Shown in pieces: positions 52,788 through 61,822 of a DNA stretch of 64,000 nt. The notes under the pieces were generated by a model. That model saw nothing but the letters and a program-made list of their open reading frames with translations. It was not told the DNA's origin and ran no database searches. The DNA lies in assembly GCA_003152275.1 (NCBI GenBank), contig PLZU01000009.1, positions 14,655 to 78,654 on the forward strand. Reading direction: 5' to 3'. Every line of letters starts with the position of its first letter. Within the stretch, counting starts at the first letter, position 1. Made by a program: the position numbers and the translations under genes. This DNA comes from Actinomycetota bacterium. Its GTDB lineage: Bacteria > Actinomycetota > Thermoleophilia > Gaiellales > Gaiellaceae.

Positions 52788-54191
52788 ATGTGCGGCGTCT
52801 TCGGCGTCCACGCGGCCGAGCGCGACGTCGCGCGGCTCACGTACTTCGGGCTCTTCTCGCTCCAGCACCGCGGGCAGGAATCCGCGGGGATCGCCGTCTC
52901 CGAACACGGGCGGTTGACGGCGCTGCGCGACCTGGGCCTCGTCACACAGGTGTTCGACGAGCAAAAGCTCCACGGCCTGCGCGGCGAAATCGCGATTGGC
53001 CACACGCGCTACTCGACGACGGGCTCGTCGCAGTGGTCGAACGCGCAGCCGCTCGTGCAGCACGGCAGCGCGCGCACAGTGGCGCTCGGGCACAACGGCA
53101 ACCTCGTGAACGAGTCCGTGTTGCGCGAGCGGCTACACGCAGAGGGCGTCACGTTGCGCTCGACCTCCGACAGCGAGGTGATTGCCGCGCTGATCGCGAA
53201 CGACGCCGCGCCGCTCGACGAGGCGGTCGCGACCGCGATGCGACGTCTCGAAGGCGCCTACTCCGTCGTTGCCCTGTCCGAGGGCACGCTCATCGCATTC
53301 CGTGATCCGCTCGGCTTCCGCCCGCTCGTGCTCGGACGCATCCACGAGGCTGGAAGCGTCGGCGGCCAGGGGGACTGGGTCGTCGCATCCGAGACGTGCG
53401 CGCTCGATCTCGTCGGCGCGAAGTTCGTGCGTGAGGTGGAGCGCGGCGAAGCGGTGCTGATCGACGACAACGGGCTGCGCAGCGTGCCCGCGGTTGAACC
53501 TGACGGCGGCGGCGCACTCTGCATCTTCGAGTTCTTCTATCTCGCCCGCCCCGACACGAAGCTCTCCGGGATCGAGGTGCACGGCGCGCGCGTGCGCATG
53601 GGCGAGCGGCTCGCACTCGAGGCGCCGGCCGACGTCGACCTCGTGCTGCCCATCCCCGACTCGGGCACGCCCGCGGCGATCGGGTTCTCGCGTGCACTCG
53701 GCGTCCCGTTCAGCGAAGGCTTGATCAAGAATCGCTACATCGCGCGAACGTTCATTCAGCCTGACCAAGAGCTGCGCAGGCAGGGCGTCCGCCTGAAGTT
53801 CAACCCGCTCGCCGAAGTTGCGGGCAAGCGCCTCGCCGTCGTCGACGACTCGATCGTGCGCGGCAACACGACGCAGCAGATCGTGGCGATGCTGTTCGAC
53901 GCGGGCGCTGCAGAAGTGCACGTGCGCATCTCGTCGCCGCCGGTTATCGGACAGTGTTTCTACGGAATCGACCTCGCGGATCCGGCGGAGATGATCGCCT
54001 CAGACAAGACCGTCGAGGAGATCCGCGCGTACATCGGCGCGACGTCGCTCGCCTATCTCTCACACGACGGACTCGTCGCGGCGACGAAGCGTCCGGCATC
54101 GGAGCTCTGCCGCGCCTGCCTCACAGGGGAGTATCCGACGCCGGTGCCCATTGAGCACGCGAAGCTCCGCTTTGAAGAAGTGCCAACGTAG
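52788..54191 (+). CDS. purF: Amidophosphoribosyltransferase
   Basis: The 467-aa first enzyme of purine synthesis has the N-terminal nucleophile Cys2 (MCGVFGVHAAERDVARLTYF), the glutaminase block RYSTTGSSQWSNAQPL, and the PRPP loop LAVVDDSIVRGNTTQQIV. The Cys-rich C-terminus (ELCRACLTGEYPTP) suits an iron-sulfur form. Starts 2 nt after purL. Confidence 0.97.
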   Translation: MCGVFGVHAAERDVARLTYFGLFSLQHRGQESAGIAVSEHGRLTALRDLGLVTQVFDEQKLHGLRGEIAIGHTRYSTTGSSQWSNAQPLVQHGSARTVALGHNGNLVNESVLRERLHAEGVTLRSTSDSEVIAALIANDAAPLDEAVATAMRRLEGAYSVVALSEGTLIAFRDPLGFRPLVLGRIHEAGSVGGQGDWVVASETCALDLVGAKFVREVERGEAVLIDDNGLRSVPAVEPDGGGALCIFEFFYLARPDTKLSGIEVHGARVRMGERLALEAPADVDLVLPIPDSGTPAAIGFSRALGVPFSEGLIKNRYIARTFIQPDQELRRQGVRLKFNPLAEVAGKRLAVVDDSIVRGNTTQQIVAMLFDAGAAEVHVRISSPPVIGQCFYGIDLADPAEMIASDKTVEEIRAYIGATSLAYLSHDGLVAATKRPASELCRACLTGEYPTPVPIEHAKLRFEEVPT

Positions 54192-54247
54192 AACCGTGCG
54201 TCACGCTCGCGAATTGCGGACCCAGTCGGCGTGGAATCCGTACTCGC

Positions 54248-54433
54248 TCACCTGACTCGAGCCGAAGCGCTCGCGCGCGAACATGACCTCGGATCGCCAC
54301 CGCTTGGCGTCAGCACTGCGCCGCCGAACTCCTGTAACTCTAGACCGAGGTGCTCGGCGTACCACGCACGCAACGCGTCGGGGCGGGGTGAGCGGACGAA
54401 GACACTGCCGATGCCCGTCGCCCGCTCCACCAC
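54248..54433 (-). pseudogene. VOC/glyoxalase N-terminal remnant
   Basis: The minus frame reads TGIGSVFVRSPRPDALRAWY and AEHLGLELQEFGGAV, the first half of a VOC-family protein, and then loses similarity. In another frame downstream WRSEVMFARERFGSSQVSEY follows, so the gene probably had a frameshift or deletion near 54330. Only about 40 recognisable residues remain. Confidence 0.6.
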
Positions 54434-54443
54434 TCGCCGCTTG

Positions 54444-54704
54444 CTATTGCTCGAGCACGCGGCTCGCCTTCGCGATGCCGCGGGAAAGGATGTAGGCCGC
54501 CGTCAGCCAGGTGGTCGCGACCGCCCAGTTGTTCACCGTGAACCCATTGCTCGCTGCAGCGACGATTGCGAGGACGACCTCGACGATGAACCAGATCGCG
54601 ATCTCGGCGTTGCCGGGCACGGGAAGGATCGCGCCGGACACGGGCGAGCGGCCGATGCCGGTGTAACCCTGATGCTGGGGCGGTTCGGGGGGCGTCGTGG
54701 ACAC
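54444..54704 (-). CDS. Small two-helix membrane protein
   Basis: The 86-aa protein has a Pro/Gln-rich start and two membrane helices (AEIAIWFIVEVVLAIVAAAS, then NNWAVATTWLTAAYILSRGI). GTG 54704 has AAGGAG five nt upstream, so it is well supported. It follows the VOC gene by 12 nt. Function unknown. Confidence 0.7.
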   Translation of the reverse strand: MSTTPPEPPQHQGYTGIGRSPVSGAILPVPGNAEIAIWFIVEVVLAIVAAASNGFTVNNWAVATTWLTAAYILSRGIAKASRVLEQ

Positions 54705-54716
54705 GTGGGCTCCTTT

Positions 54717-55124
54717 TCAGGCCGCGAGGGCCGGGACGTGGAGGATCTCGAGCTTCATTCCATCCGGGTCGTAGAAGAACACTGCGTAGTAACCGGGCAT
54801 GTACGTGTATTCCTGGGGCTCGCTCTCGAGCAGCGCGCCGTTCGCGCGCAGCCACTCTGCCCGCTCGTCGACGGCCGCATGCGATGCGACTTCGATTGCG
54901 AGGTGATGTAGCCCGATGCTGTAGCGGTCGTACTCCTGCGTCCCGCTCTGCGCCTCCCGCAAGCCGATCGAGCAGTCGCGGCCGCTCAGGTACCAGATCG
55001 TCTCGCCGCGCTCGCCCTCAACTTCGCTGATCCCATGCCAGCCGAGGGGGCCGAGCAGCTCGCGATAGAACGGCAGGCTGCGCTCGAGAGAGGAGACAAC
55101 GAGGTCGACGTGATGGATTCCCAT
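54717..55124 (-). CDS. VOC-family (glyoxalase-like) protein
   Basis: The 135-aa protein starts MGIHHVDLVVSSLERSLPFY and ends YYAVFFYDPDGMKLEILHVP, with GLHHLAIEVASHAAVDERAE in the middle, so metal-binding His and Glu of the vicinal-oxygen-chelate fold are kept. ATG 55124 fits the family; ATG 55172 is an alternative adding 16 residues. Diverges from the next VOC-like gene. Confidence 0.82.
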   Translation of the reverse strand: MGIHHVDLVVSSLERSLPFYRELLGPLGWHGISEVEGERGETIWYLSGRDCSIGLREAQSGTQEYDRYSIGLHHLAIEVASHAAVDERAEWLRANGALLESEPQEYTYMPGYYAVFFYDPDGMKLEILHVPALAA

Positions 55125-55180
55125 CCGATCCAACGCGGCTTCGACGCGTCGCGAGCGAGTCCTCCGTACCATCCCCGCGC

Positions 55181-55792
55181 GTGCATCTCTTCCACTACCA
55201 CCTGGTGACGAGCCGCGTGCGGGAGGTCGAGGCGCGCTATATCGGCAAGCTCGGCTTCGATCTGGTCGCCCGGCACGGCCGGATCGGCGAGGACCTGACG
55301 TCCTACGAGGCAGGCGTCTCGTGGACGGAGCTCGATGCGGTCGGCTTCAAGCTGCGGCTCTCCGAGCTCGAGCTGGGCTCGGTGAACGTCGTCGTACAGC
55401 CGGGCCAGTGGCCGCTGCCGCGGGTCGATCACTTCGGGTTCGCACTCGACGAGGACGAGTTCGAACGTGCGCTTGCACGCGCCGACGAGGCCGCACTTCG
55501 CGTGCAGGAGCACGGCGGTCGCCGAACGTTCGTCTCGACGAACGCCGGCTACCGGCTCGAGCTGCATCCACCCCGCGACTGGATCGACGAGCTGATCGGC
55601 GAAGGCGACCGCCTGCGGCTCTCCGAGCTGCATTTGAAGGCCGACGATCCCGAGGCGAAGGCGAGCGCTCTCGCAGAGGTCCTCGAGTGCGAGCGGATCG
55701 GCGCCGACGTCGTGGTCGGCGACGCGCTCGTGCGCTTCGTGCCCGGCGGCCCGCAGGGACGGCCGGAACTGCACGCCGAGCTGTTCGTCTAG
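55181..55792 (+). CDS. VOC-like two-domain protein
   Basis: The 203-aa protein starts VHLFHYHLVTSRVREVEARY and has YIGKLGFDLVARHGRIGE, VDHFGFALDEDEFERALARA and ELHLKADDPEAKASALAEVL. It looks like a diverged glyoxalase/dioxygenase-fold protein with a second half-domain. GTG 55181 lies 8 nt after TACCAT. Function unknown; it sits just upstream of purM. Confidence 0.65.
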   Translation: MHLFHYHLVTSRVREVEARYIGKLGFDLVARHGRIGEDLTSYEAGVSWTELDAVGFKLRLSELELGSVNVVVQPGQWPLPRVDHFGFALDEDEFERALARADEAALRVQEHGGRRTFVSTNAGYRLELHPPRDWIDELIGEGDRLRLSELHLKADDPEAKASALAEVLECERIGADVVVGDALVRFVPGGPQGRPELHAELFV

Positions 55793-55820
55793 AAACGGCG
55801 TCGTCCCTGGCGGACATCTC

Positions 55821-55933
55821 CCGGTGTCAGACACGGCTTGCAGAACAGCATGGTTGAGCGGCTCTGTTGACCCGACGGGCCCCGTCCCGGTGTCAGACAC
55901 GACGAAGTCGTGACGAATTCGTGACGAAGTCGT
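55821..55933. repeat. GTCAGAC palindromes and 11-bp tandem repeats before purM
   Basis: CCGGTGTCAGACACGG (55821-55836) and CCGGTGTCAGACACG (55887-55901) share the GTCAGAC core found at 33968. Directly after, a unit GACGAAGTCGT occurs three times in tandem (55901-55911, 55912-55922 with AATT centre, 55923-55933); each unit is nearly self-complementary. They end 57 bp before the purM -10 hexamer and could bind a regulator. Confidence 0.75.
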
Positions 55934-55989
55934 GACGGAGCTACGGCAGCCATGGCCGGACGGTCGCCTCGTCCATCTCAGCTGGATCG

Positions 55990-55995
55990 TAGAGT
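55990..55995 (+). promoter_or_regulatory. Leaderless -10 element of the purMNH operon
   Basis: TAGAGT, 7 nt before the purM TTG at 56003. Confidence 0.55.
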
Positions 55996-56002
55996 GGTGG
56001 TC

Positions 56003-56911
56003 TTGACCGAGGACGCCCGCACGTACGAGGCCGCCGGCGTCTCCCTCGCGACCGCGAGCGCCGTCGTCGAGCGGCTGCGCGCCGCCGTCGAGTCGACCGG
56101 CGCCAAAGGCTTCGGCCATTTTGCCGGCCTCTTTCCGCTCGACGAGCGGCGCTTCCTCGCCGCCTCGACCGACGGTGTGGGCTCGAAGCTCATGCTGCAG
56201 CGGCGCGCGGACCGCCTCCGCTGGGGCGGAATGGATCTCGCGGCGCACTGCATCAACGACGTGCTCTGCACTGGCGCGACACCGCTCTTCCTGCTCGACT
56301 ACGTCGCAGCCGCGCACATCGAGCTCGATCAGGTCGCCGATCTCGTTGAAGGCGCGGCGGAGGTATGCCGTGCCGCCGGCTGCATGCTGATCGGCGGCGA
56401 GACGGCGGAGCTACCCGGCGTATACCGGGACGACGAGCTGGACTTTGCGGGCACCTGCATCGGCATCGTCGACCGCGACGACGTGATCGACGGATCCCGC
56501 TGCGCACGAGGCGACGTCATCGTCGGCTTTCCGTCGAGCGGCCTGCACACGAACGGCTACACGCTCGTCCGCGCGCTCATCGGTGACGACGACTTCGACG
56601 CTGACATGGTGCTCGCGCCACACCGTCTGTATCTCGACGACGTGCGCGCGCTGCGCGCGCAGGCCGACATCAAGGCGCTCGCGCACGTGACGGGCGGTGG
56701 CATTCTCGGCAACCTCTCGCGCGTGCTACCCGAAGGCGTGGAGCCCCGAATCGACTGGGACGCCTGGGAACGGCCCGCCGTCTTCCACTGGCTCGCCGAC
56801 CTCGGCGTCGACGAAGAAGAGGCACGCAAGGTCTTCAACCTCGGCATCGGCATGTGCGCCATCTTGTCGCAGGCGCCCGCCAGCGCCCTCGTGATCGGAG
56901 CGCTCGAGTGA
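56003..56911 (+). CDS. purM: AIR synthetase
   Basis: The 302-aa enzyme closes FGAM to AIR. It has LAASTDGVGSKLMLQRRADR, HCINDVLCTGATPLFLLDYV, GGETAELPGVY and THVTGGG-like LAHVTGGGILGNLSRVLPEG. The end stops about 25-35 residues earlier than usual. TTG 56003 gives the correct N-terminus (TEDARTYEAAGVSLATASAV) and is 7 nt after TAGAGT. Overlaps purN by 4 nt. Confidence 0.94.
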   Translation: MTEDARTYEAAGVSLATASAVVERLRAAVESTGAKGFGHFAGLFPLDERRFLAASTDGVGSKLMLQRRADRLRWGGMDLAAHCINDVLCTGATPLFLLDYVAAAHIELDQVADLVEGAAEVCRAAGCMLIGGETAELPGVYRDDELDFAGTCIGIVDRDDVIDGSRCARGDVIVGFPSSGLHTNGYTLVRALIGDDDFDADMVLAPHRLYLDDVRALRAQADIKALAHVTGGGILGNLSRVLPEGVEPRIDWDAWERPAVFHWLADLGVDEEEARKVFNLGIGMCAILSQAPASALVIGALE

Positions 56912-57450
56912 TCGGCGTTCTCGTCAGCGGTGCGGGAACGAACCTGCAGGCATTGCTCGACGCCGGACTGCCCGTCGTCGCGGTGGCGAGCAACAGACGC
57001 GACGCGAAAGCGCTCGAACGCGCAAGCCACCTCGCGATCGCGACCGAATCGTTCGAGCTCGGCGACTACGCCGACCGCGCCGAACGCGACACGGCGATGG
57101 CCGACTGGCTCGAGCGACACGGCGTCCGCGTCGTCGTACTCGCCGGCTATATGCACTTGCTCACGAGTGCGTTCCTCGACCGCTTCCCGGACGCGGTCGT
57201 CAACGTCCACCCTTCGCTCCTGCCAGAGTTTCCCGGCGCGCACGCGGTGGAGGAGCAGCTCGCGGCCGGCGTCGCCGAGACTGGCGCAACCGTGCATCTC
57301 GTCGACGAGGGCGTCGACAGCGGCCCGATCCTCGCGCAGGAGCGCGTGGCCGTCCTCGACGACGACACACCGGAGACGCTCCACGCACGCATCAAAGAGA
57401 TCGAGCACCGGCTGCTACCGCGCGTCGTGGGAGAACTGTGCGCGCGCTGA
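56908..57450 (+). CDS. purN: GAR formyltransferase
   Basis: The 180-aa enzyme has VIGVLVSGAGTNLQALLDAG and the catalytic Asn-His and Asp in VNVHPSLLPEFPGAHAVEEQ and GATVHLVDEGVDSGPIL. GTG 56908 lies in the purM stop. It overlaps purH by 13 nt. Confidence 0.96.
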   Translation: MIGVLVSGAGTNLQALLDAGLPVVAVASNRRDAKALERASHLAIATESFELGDYADRAERDTAMADWLERHGVRVVVLAGYMHLLTSAFLDRFPDAVVNVHPSLLPEFPGAHAVEEQLAAGVAETGATVHLVDEGVDSGPILAQERVAVLDDDTPETLHARIKEIEHRLLPRVVGELCAR

Positions 57451-58967
57451 TCTCCACGTACGACAAGTCCGGCCTCGACGTTTTCGCGCGCGGCCTCGCC
57501 GAGCTTGGTTGGGAGCTCGTTGCGAGCGGCGGCACGGCGACGTACCTCGAGGAGCTCGGGCTTGCCGTCGAGCATGTCGAGGCGTTGACCGACTTTCCGG
57601 AGATGCTCGGCGGGCGTGTCAAGACCTTGCATCCGCGCATCCACGCGGGCATCCTCGCGCGCCGCGACAACGAGGGCGACGTCGTGACCCTCGAGGAGCA
57701 CGGCATCGCCCCGTTTGACCTCGTGTGCATCAACCTCTATCCGTTCGAGCAGATCTCGGCGCAGAAGGGCATCACGGAGATGGAGGCCGTCGAAATGATC
57801 GACGTCGGCGGCCCGTCGATGTTGCGGGGTGCCGCGAAGAATTTCGCGCACGTCGCCCCCGTCTGCCGGCCCGAGCGCTACGGGTTCGTTCTCGACGAGA
57901 TCCGGAAGAACGGCGCGCTGTCGCTCGAGACGCGACGCGAGCTCGCCGCCGAAGCGTTTGCGACGAGCGCGGCGTACGAAGCTGCTATCGCAACCTGGTT
58001 CTCGGAGCGCGAGACGTTCCCGGATACGCACGTGATCGCGCTCGAGAAGGTGCTCGACCTATCGTACGGAGAGAACCCACATCAGCGCGCCGCCTACTAC
58101 GCCGAGCGAGGCGCGCGCACGCATCTCCTGTCCCGCGTCGAGCAGCTGCACGGCAAAGCGCTCTCGTTCAACAATCTCAACGACCTCTCTGCTGCGCGAA
58201 TGCTTGCGCGCGAGTTCACCCTGCCGGCGTGCGTGATCGTCAAGCACGCGAACCCGTGCGGCGTCGGGGTCGGCGCCACGATCGAGGAGGCGTACGACAA
58301 GGCGCTCGCGTCCGATCCAACGTCGGCCTACGGCGGCATCGTCGTAACGAACCGCGCGGTCGACGCGACGCTCGGTGAGAAGCTCGCGGAGCAATTCGTC
58401 GAGGTCTTACTCGCGCCCGGGTATGCCGACACCGCACTCGAGGCGCTGCAGCGCAAGCAGAACGTCCGCATCCTCGTCGACGGCGAACGGCGGCGGGACG
58501 TCGACGTGCGCCACTACAAGCGCGTGCTCGGCGGCCTCCTCGTCCAGGACCCCGACACCGACATCGAGGACCGCGAAGGCTGGCAGGTGGTAGCGGGCGC
58601 GCCGAGCGAGAAGCAGTGGGGCGATCTCGTCTTCGCCTGGCGCGTCTGCAAACACGTCACCTCGAATGCGATCGTGCTCGTGAAGGATCTCCAGACGATC
58701 GGGATCGGTGCGGGCCAGATGAGTCGCGTCGACGCGGTGAACATCGCCGTCGAGAAGGCACGCGCCCACGGCCACGACTTGAGCGAAGCCGTACTCGCGT
58801 CGGATGCCTTCTTCCCCTTCCCCGACGGGCCGCGGATCGCGCTCGATGCGGGCGTCTCGTCGATCGTCCAGCCGGGTGGCTCGCGCCGCGACCAGGACGT
58901 CATCGACGCCGTCGAAACAGCCGGAGCCGCAATGGTGTTCACTGGACGGAGACATTTCCGGCACTGA
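57438..58967 (+). CDS. purH: Bifunctional AICAR formyltransferase/IMP cyclohydrolase
   Basis: The 509-aa enzyme finishes IMP synthesis. The IMP cyclohydrolase part (1-190) has ISTYDKSGLDVFARGLAELG, GRVKTLHPRIHAGILARRD and INLYPFEQ; the formyltransferase part has LSYGENPHQRAAYYAERGA, KHANPCGVGVG and SDAFFPFPDGPRIALDAGVS. Full length. Overlaps the DUF4032 start (TGATG). Confidence 0.97.
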   Translation: MRALISTYDKSGLDVFARGLAELGWELVASGGTATYLEELGLAVEHVEALTDFPEMLGGRVKTLHPRIHAGILARRDNEGDVVTLEEHGIAPFDLVCINLYPFEQISAQKGITEMEAVEMIDVGGPSMLRGAAKNFAHVAPVCRPERYGFVLDEIRKNGALSLETRRELAAEAFATSAAYEAAIATWFSERETFPDTHVIALEKVLDLSYGENPHQRAAYYAERGARTHLLSRVEQLHGKALSFNNLNDLSAARMLAREFTLPACVIVKHANPCGVGVGATIEEAYDKALASDPTSAYGGIVVTNRAVDATLGEKLAEQFVEVLLAPGYADTALEALQRKQNVRILVDGERRRDVDVRHYKRVLGGLLVQDPDTDIEDREGWQVVAGAPSEKQWGDLVFAWRVCKHVTSNAIVLVKDLQTIGIGAGQMSRVDAVNIAVEKARAHGHDLSEAVLASDAFFPFPDGPRIALDAGVSSIVQPGGSRRDQDVIDAVETAGAAMVFTGRRHFRH

Positions 58968-60190
58968 TGACGCCGTCGCACTTCCGACTCTTTGCCCGCA
59001 CCGAGCAGGCCGCGTTGCTCGACCTGCCGTGGGCACTGCAGCTCGAAGACTGGCCCGAAGACAGGGTGGTCGACATCGAACGCGGCATCGGCCGCCACGT
59101 CGTGCGGTTCGTCGAGCTCCGCGGCGCGTTCTTCGCGCTGAAGGAACTGCCGCCTCGATTCGCGGCGCGTGAGTACCGGCTGCTCGGCGCGCTCGAGGAC
59201 AAGGGGGTTCCCTGTGTCGAAGTCGTCGGTGTCGTCAACGACCGGACGTCGGCGACGGGCGAGGAGCTGCCGGCGGTGCTGATCACGCGCTACCTCGAGT
59301 TCGCGCTGCCGTACCGGCTGATCCTCGGCCGCGAGGCGCTGCCGGCGCCCGAGCCGTCGATCCGCGCCGCTCTCTCGGAGCTGCTCGTGCGCCTGCACAT
59401 CGCCGGCTTCTTCTGGGGCGACTGCTCGCTCTCGAACGCACTCTTCCGCCGCGACGCCGGCGCGCTGTCGGCGTATCTCGTCGATGCCGAGACGAGCGAG
59501 CTGCACGACCGGCTCTCGGACGGCCAGCGGCGGCACGACCTCGACATCGCCGAGGAGAACCTCGCCGGCGAGCTGCACGATCTCGCGGCGGAGCTCGGCC
59601 GCGAGGTCGTCGACGATCCGTTCGAGTTCGCGGCGAGCGTGCGCACCTCCTACGACGAGCTCTGGGATGAGCTGACCCGCGACGAGGTGTTCTCCCTCGG
59701 CGAGGGCCATCGGCTCGAGGAACGTCTGCGCCGGCTCAACGAGCTCGGCTACGACGTCGAGGAGGTCGAGCTCGTCTCATCGGGCGACGAGGTGCGCCTG
59801 CTGCTCCATTCGAAGGTTGTCGAGCCCGGCCACCACCGGCGACGGCTGAAGCACCTCACGGGGCTCGACGCTCAGGAGAACCAGGCGCGCCGCCTGCTCA
59901 ACGACCTGACCCGCTACCGCACCTGGCTCGAGCGAACCGGCAAGAAGCCGGTCTCCGACACCGCAGCTGCCGGCCGCTGGCTGAGCGAGGTCTTCGAGCC
60001 GGCAATCGCTGCGGTGCCCCAGGAGCTGCGCGGCCGCCGGGCGGCGGCAGAGATCTTCCACGAACTGCTCGAGCACCGCTGGTTCCTGTCGGAACGCGCC
60101 GGAAAGGACGTCGGGCTCGCGGAAACGATCCCCTCCTACGTGGAAAAAGTCCTCCGGCCGGCGCCCGACGAGAAGCTGCCTGCGCTATAA
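58967..60190 (+). CDS. DUF4032 kinase-like protein
   Basis: The 407-aa protein has a kinase-like N-terminal half (FFALKELPPRFAAREYRLLG, then LHIAGFFWGDCSLSNALFRR with the HxD-like region replaced by WGDCSLSNAL, and AYLVDAETSEL as the metal Asp) and a DUF4032 C-terminal half (SSGDEVRLLLHSKVVEPGHH, then HLTGLDAQENQARRLLNDLT). Common in actinobacteria; possibly a phosphotransferase of cell-envelope or small molecules. Coupled to purH. Confidence 0.87.
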   Translation: MTPSHFRLFARTEQAALLDLPWALQLEDWPEDRVVDIERGIGRHVVRFVELRGAFFALKELPPRFAAREYRLLGALEDKGVPCVEVVGVVNDRTSATGEELPAVLITRYLEFALPYRLILGREALPAPEPSIRAALSELLVRLHIAGFFWGDCSLSNALFRRDAGALSAYLVDAETSELHDRLSDGQRRHDLDIAEENLAGELHDLAAELGREVVDDPFEFAASVRTSYDELWDELTRDEVFSLGEGHRLEERLRRLNELGYDVEEVELVSSGDEVRLLLHSKVVEPGHHRRRLKHLTGLDAQENQARRLLNDLTRYRTWLERTGKKPVSDTAAAGRWLSEVFEPAIAAVPQELRGRRAAAEIFHELLEHRWFLSERAGKDVGLAETIPSYVEKVLRPAPDEKLPAL

Positions 60191-60244
60191 CCACCGGGTT
60201 CACGGGCCGTTGAGGGCGGCCCGGCTCCAATGGGGAGGGAACCA

Positions 60245-61738
60245 ATGAAGAGACTGTTCGCGCTGGGAACACTCGCGCTCGCAGCACTGACCGCCGCGGC
60301 TGGAGCGTCGGGGGCCATTGTGGCCTCGGACAGCGTCGCTGCGACGAACGATGCAACGACACCCGCCTGCACTTCGCCGGCGCCGGTGCAGACGTATTCC
60401 TGGATCCACTGCTACGCGCCGCAGCAGATTCGCTCCGCTTACGGCGTCGACCAGGTCGGGAACCCGGCTGCGTCTACGGCTGCGGGGCAGGGCCTGCTCG
60501 GGCAAGGGCAGACGATCGTGCTCGTCGACTCGTACGGCGAGCCGAACGGCGCGGCCGACCTGCAGACGTTCCACAACGCCTTCTACCCGAACCTGCCGGC
60601 GCCGAACTACACGGCGGTGTACCCGAACGGGTCGCCCGACTTCAAGAACGTCGGCAGCGGACAGTCCGGCTCGAGCGGAGCAGAGGGCTGGGCCGGTGAG
60701 GCCGCACTCGACATCGAGTGGTCGTACGCGATCGCACCGCTCGCGCACATCGTTCTGATCGGGGTCCCGCCCGCGGAGACGGAGGGCGTGCAGGGATTCC
60801 CGAACCTGTTCAAGGCGATCTCCGACGCCATCGACACGTACCCGAGCGGGACGGTCTTCTCGATGAGCTTCGGTGTTACCGAGCAGACCTTCGGCGGCGC
60901 GACGAAACAGCCGACGCAGAAATTCGATGCCGTTTTCCAGAAGGGGAACGCGAAGGGCGACACGTTCTTCGCATCGTCGGGCGACGGCGGCTCGATTGGC
61001 GTCTCGAAACAGCACCGCGACAGCGTGAACTACAACTTCCCGACCGACGGCTGGCCGGCATCGAGCCCGTACGTCACGGCTGTCGGCGGCACGCAGCTCC
61101 AGTACGGCTGGCGTTGGAACCCGCAGAGCGACGTAGCGTTCACGTCGGCGGGCGCCTACAACTCGGCGTACTGGCAGTACACAAGCAACGCGACTCCGCA
61201 GAACGTCGTCTGGAACGAGTCGTGGTGCCCGTGCGCGACCGGTGGAGGACCGAGCGTTCTGTACTCGCGTCCCGCCTGGCAGACCGGCGTCATGCCGGCC
61301 GCAGGCAACCATCGCCTCGTTCCCGATCTCGCGTGGAACGCGTCGGTGAACGGCGGCGTGCTCGTCTACACGTCGTTCTTCCCCACCACGGATCGCGTGG
61401 GCTGGCACGTCTACGGCGGCACGAGCGCCGCATCGCCGCAGGTCGCGGCGCTGACCGCGCTCGCGGCGCAGAAGGCCGGCCACGGGCTCGGCAACATCAA
61501 CCCGGCGATCTACGCGCATCCAGGCGCATTCGCCGACGTGAATGCAGTGCGCGACGGGTCACCGGCGATTATCAGCGGCGACCTCTCGTCGAACCAGATG
61601 TTCGATTACAACGGCGACGGCCTCATGGTGACCTGGGATCCCATTCCCGGCTGGCCGACGACCAGTGGTTACGACATGACGACCGGGTTCGGAACACCGA
61701 ACGCGTCCGCCTACGTGTCGGCCCTCGCCGGGCCGTAA
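60245..61738 (+). CDS. Sedolisin (S53) family serine protease
   Basis: The 497-aa secreted protein has a signal peptide (LFALGTLALAALTAAAGASG). The S53 catalytic residues are E152 and D156 in GEAALDIEWSYAIAP, the oxyanion Asp in FASSGDGGSIGVS and the Ser in YGGTSAASPQVAALTAL (about residue 395). No long prodomain is present, unlike classical sedolisins, so it may be of the short actinobacterial type. Start ATG 60245 has GGGGAGGG just upstream. Confidence 0.92.
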   Translation: MKRLFALGTLALAALTAAAGASGAIVASDSVAATNDATTPACTSPAPVQTYSWIHCYAPQQIRSAYGVDQVGNPAASTAAGQGLLGQGQTIVLVDSYGEPNGAADLQTFHNAFYPNLPAPNYTAVYPNGSPDFKNVGSGQSGSSGAEGWAGEAALDIEWSYAIAPLAHIVLIGVPPAETEGVQGFPNLFKAISDAIDTYPSGTVFSMSFGVTEQTFGGATKQPTQKFDAVFQKGNAKGDTFFASSGDGGSIGVSKQHRDSVNYNFPTDGWPASSPYVTAVGGTQLQYGWRWNPQSDVAFTSAGAYNSAYWQYTSNATPQNVVWNESWCPCATGGGPSVLYSRPAWQTGVMPAAGNHRLVPDLAWNASVNGGVLVYTSFFPTTDRVGWHVYGGTSAASPQVAALTALAAQKAGHGLGNINPAIYAHPGAFADVNAVRDGSPAIISGDLSSNQMFDYNGDGLMVTWDPIPGWPTTSGYDMTTGFGTPNASAYVSALAGP

Positions 61739-61760
61739 CGAGCGGCTCTTGGTGATGCGC

Positions 61761-61788
61761 GGCTGACCCGGAATACTCCGGGTCAGCC
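61761..61788 (+). terminator. Terminator after the sedolisin gene
   Basis: A 12-bp perfect stem (61761-61772 with 61777-61788) with ATAC loop; no T-tract but the hairpin is strong. Confidence 0.7.
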
Positions 61789-61822
61789 GCCCGTTCGTCC
61801 AGAAAACACTTTGGAGGAATCG

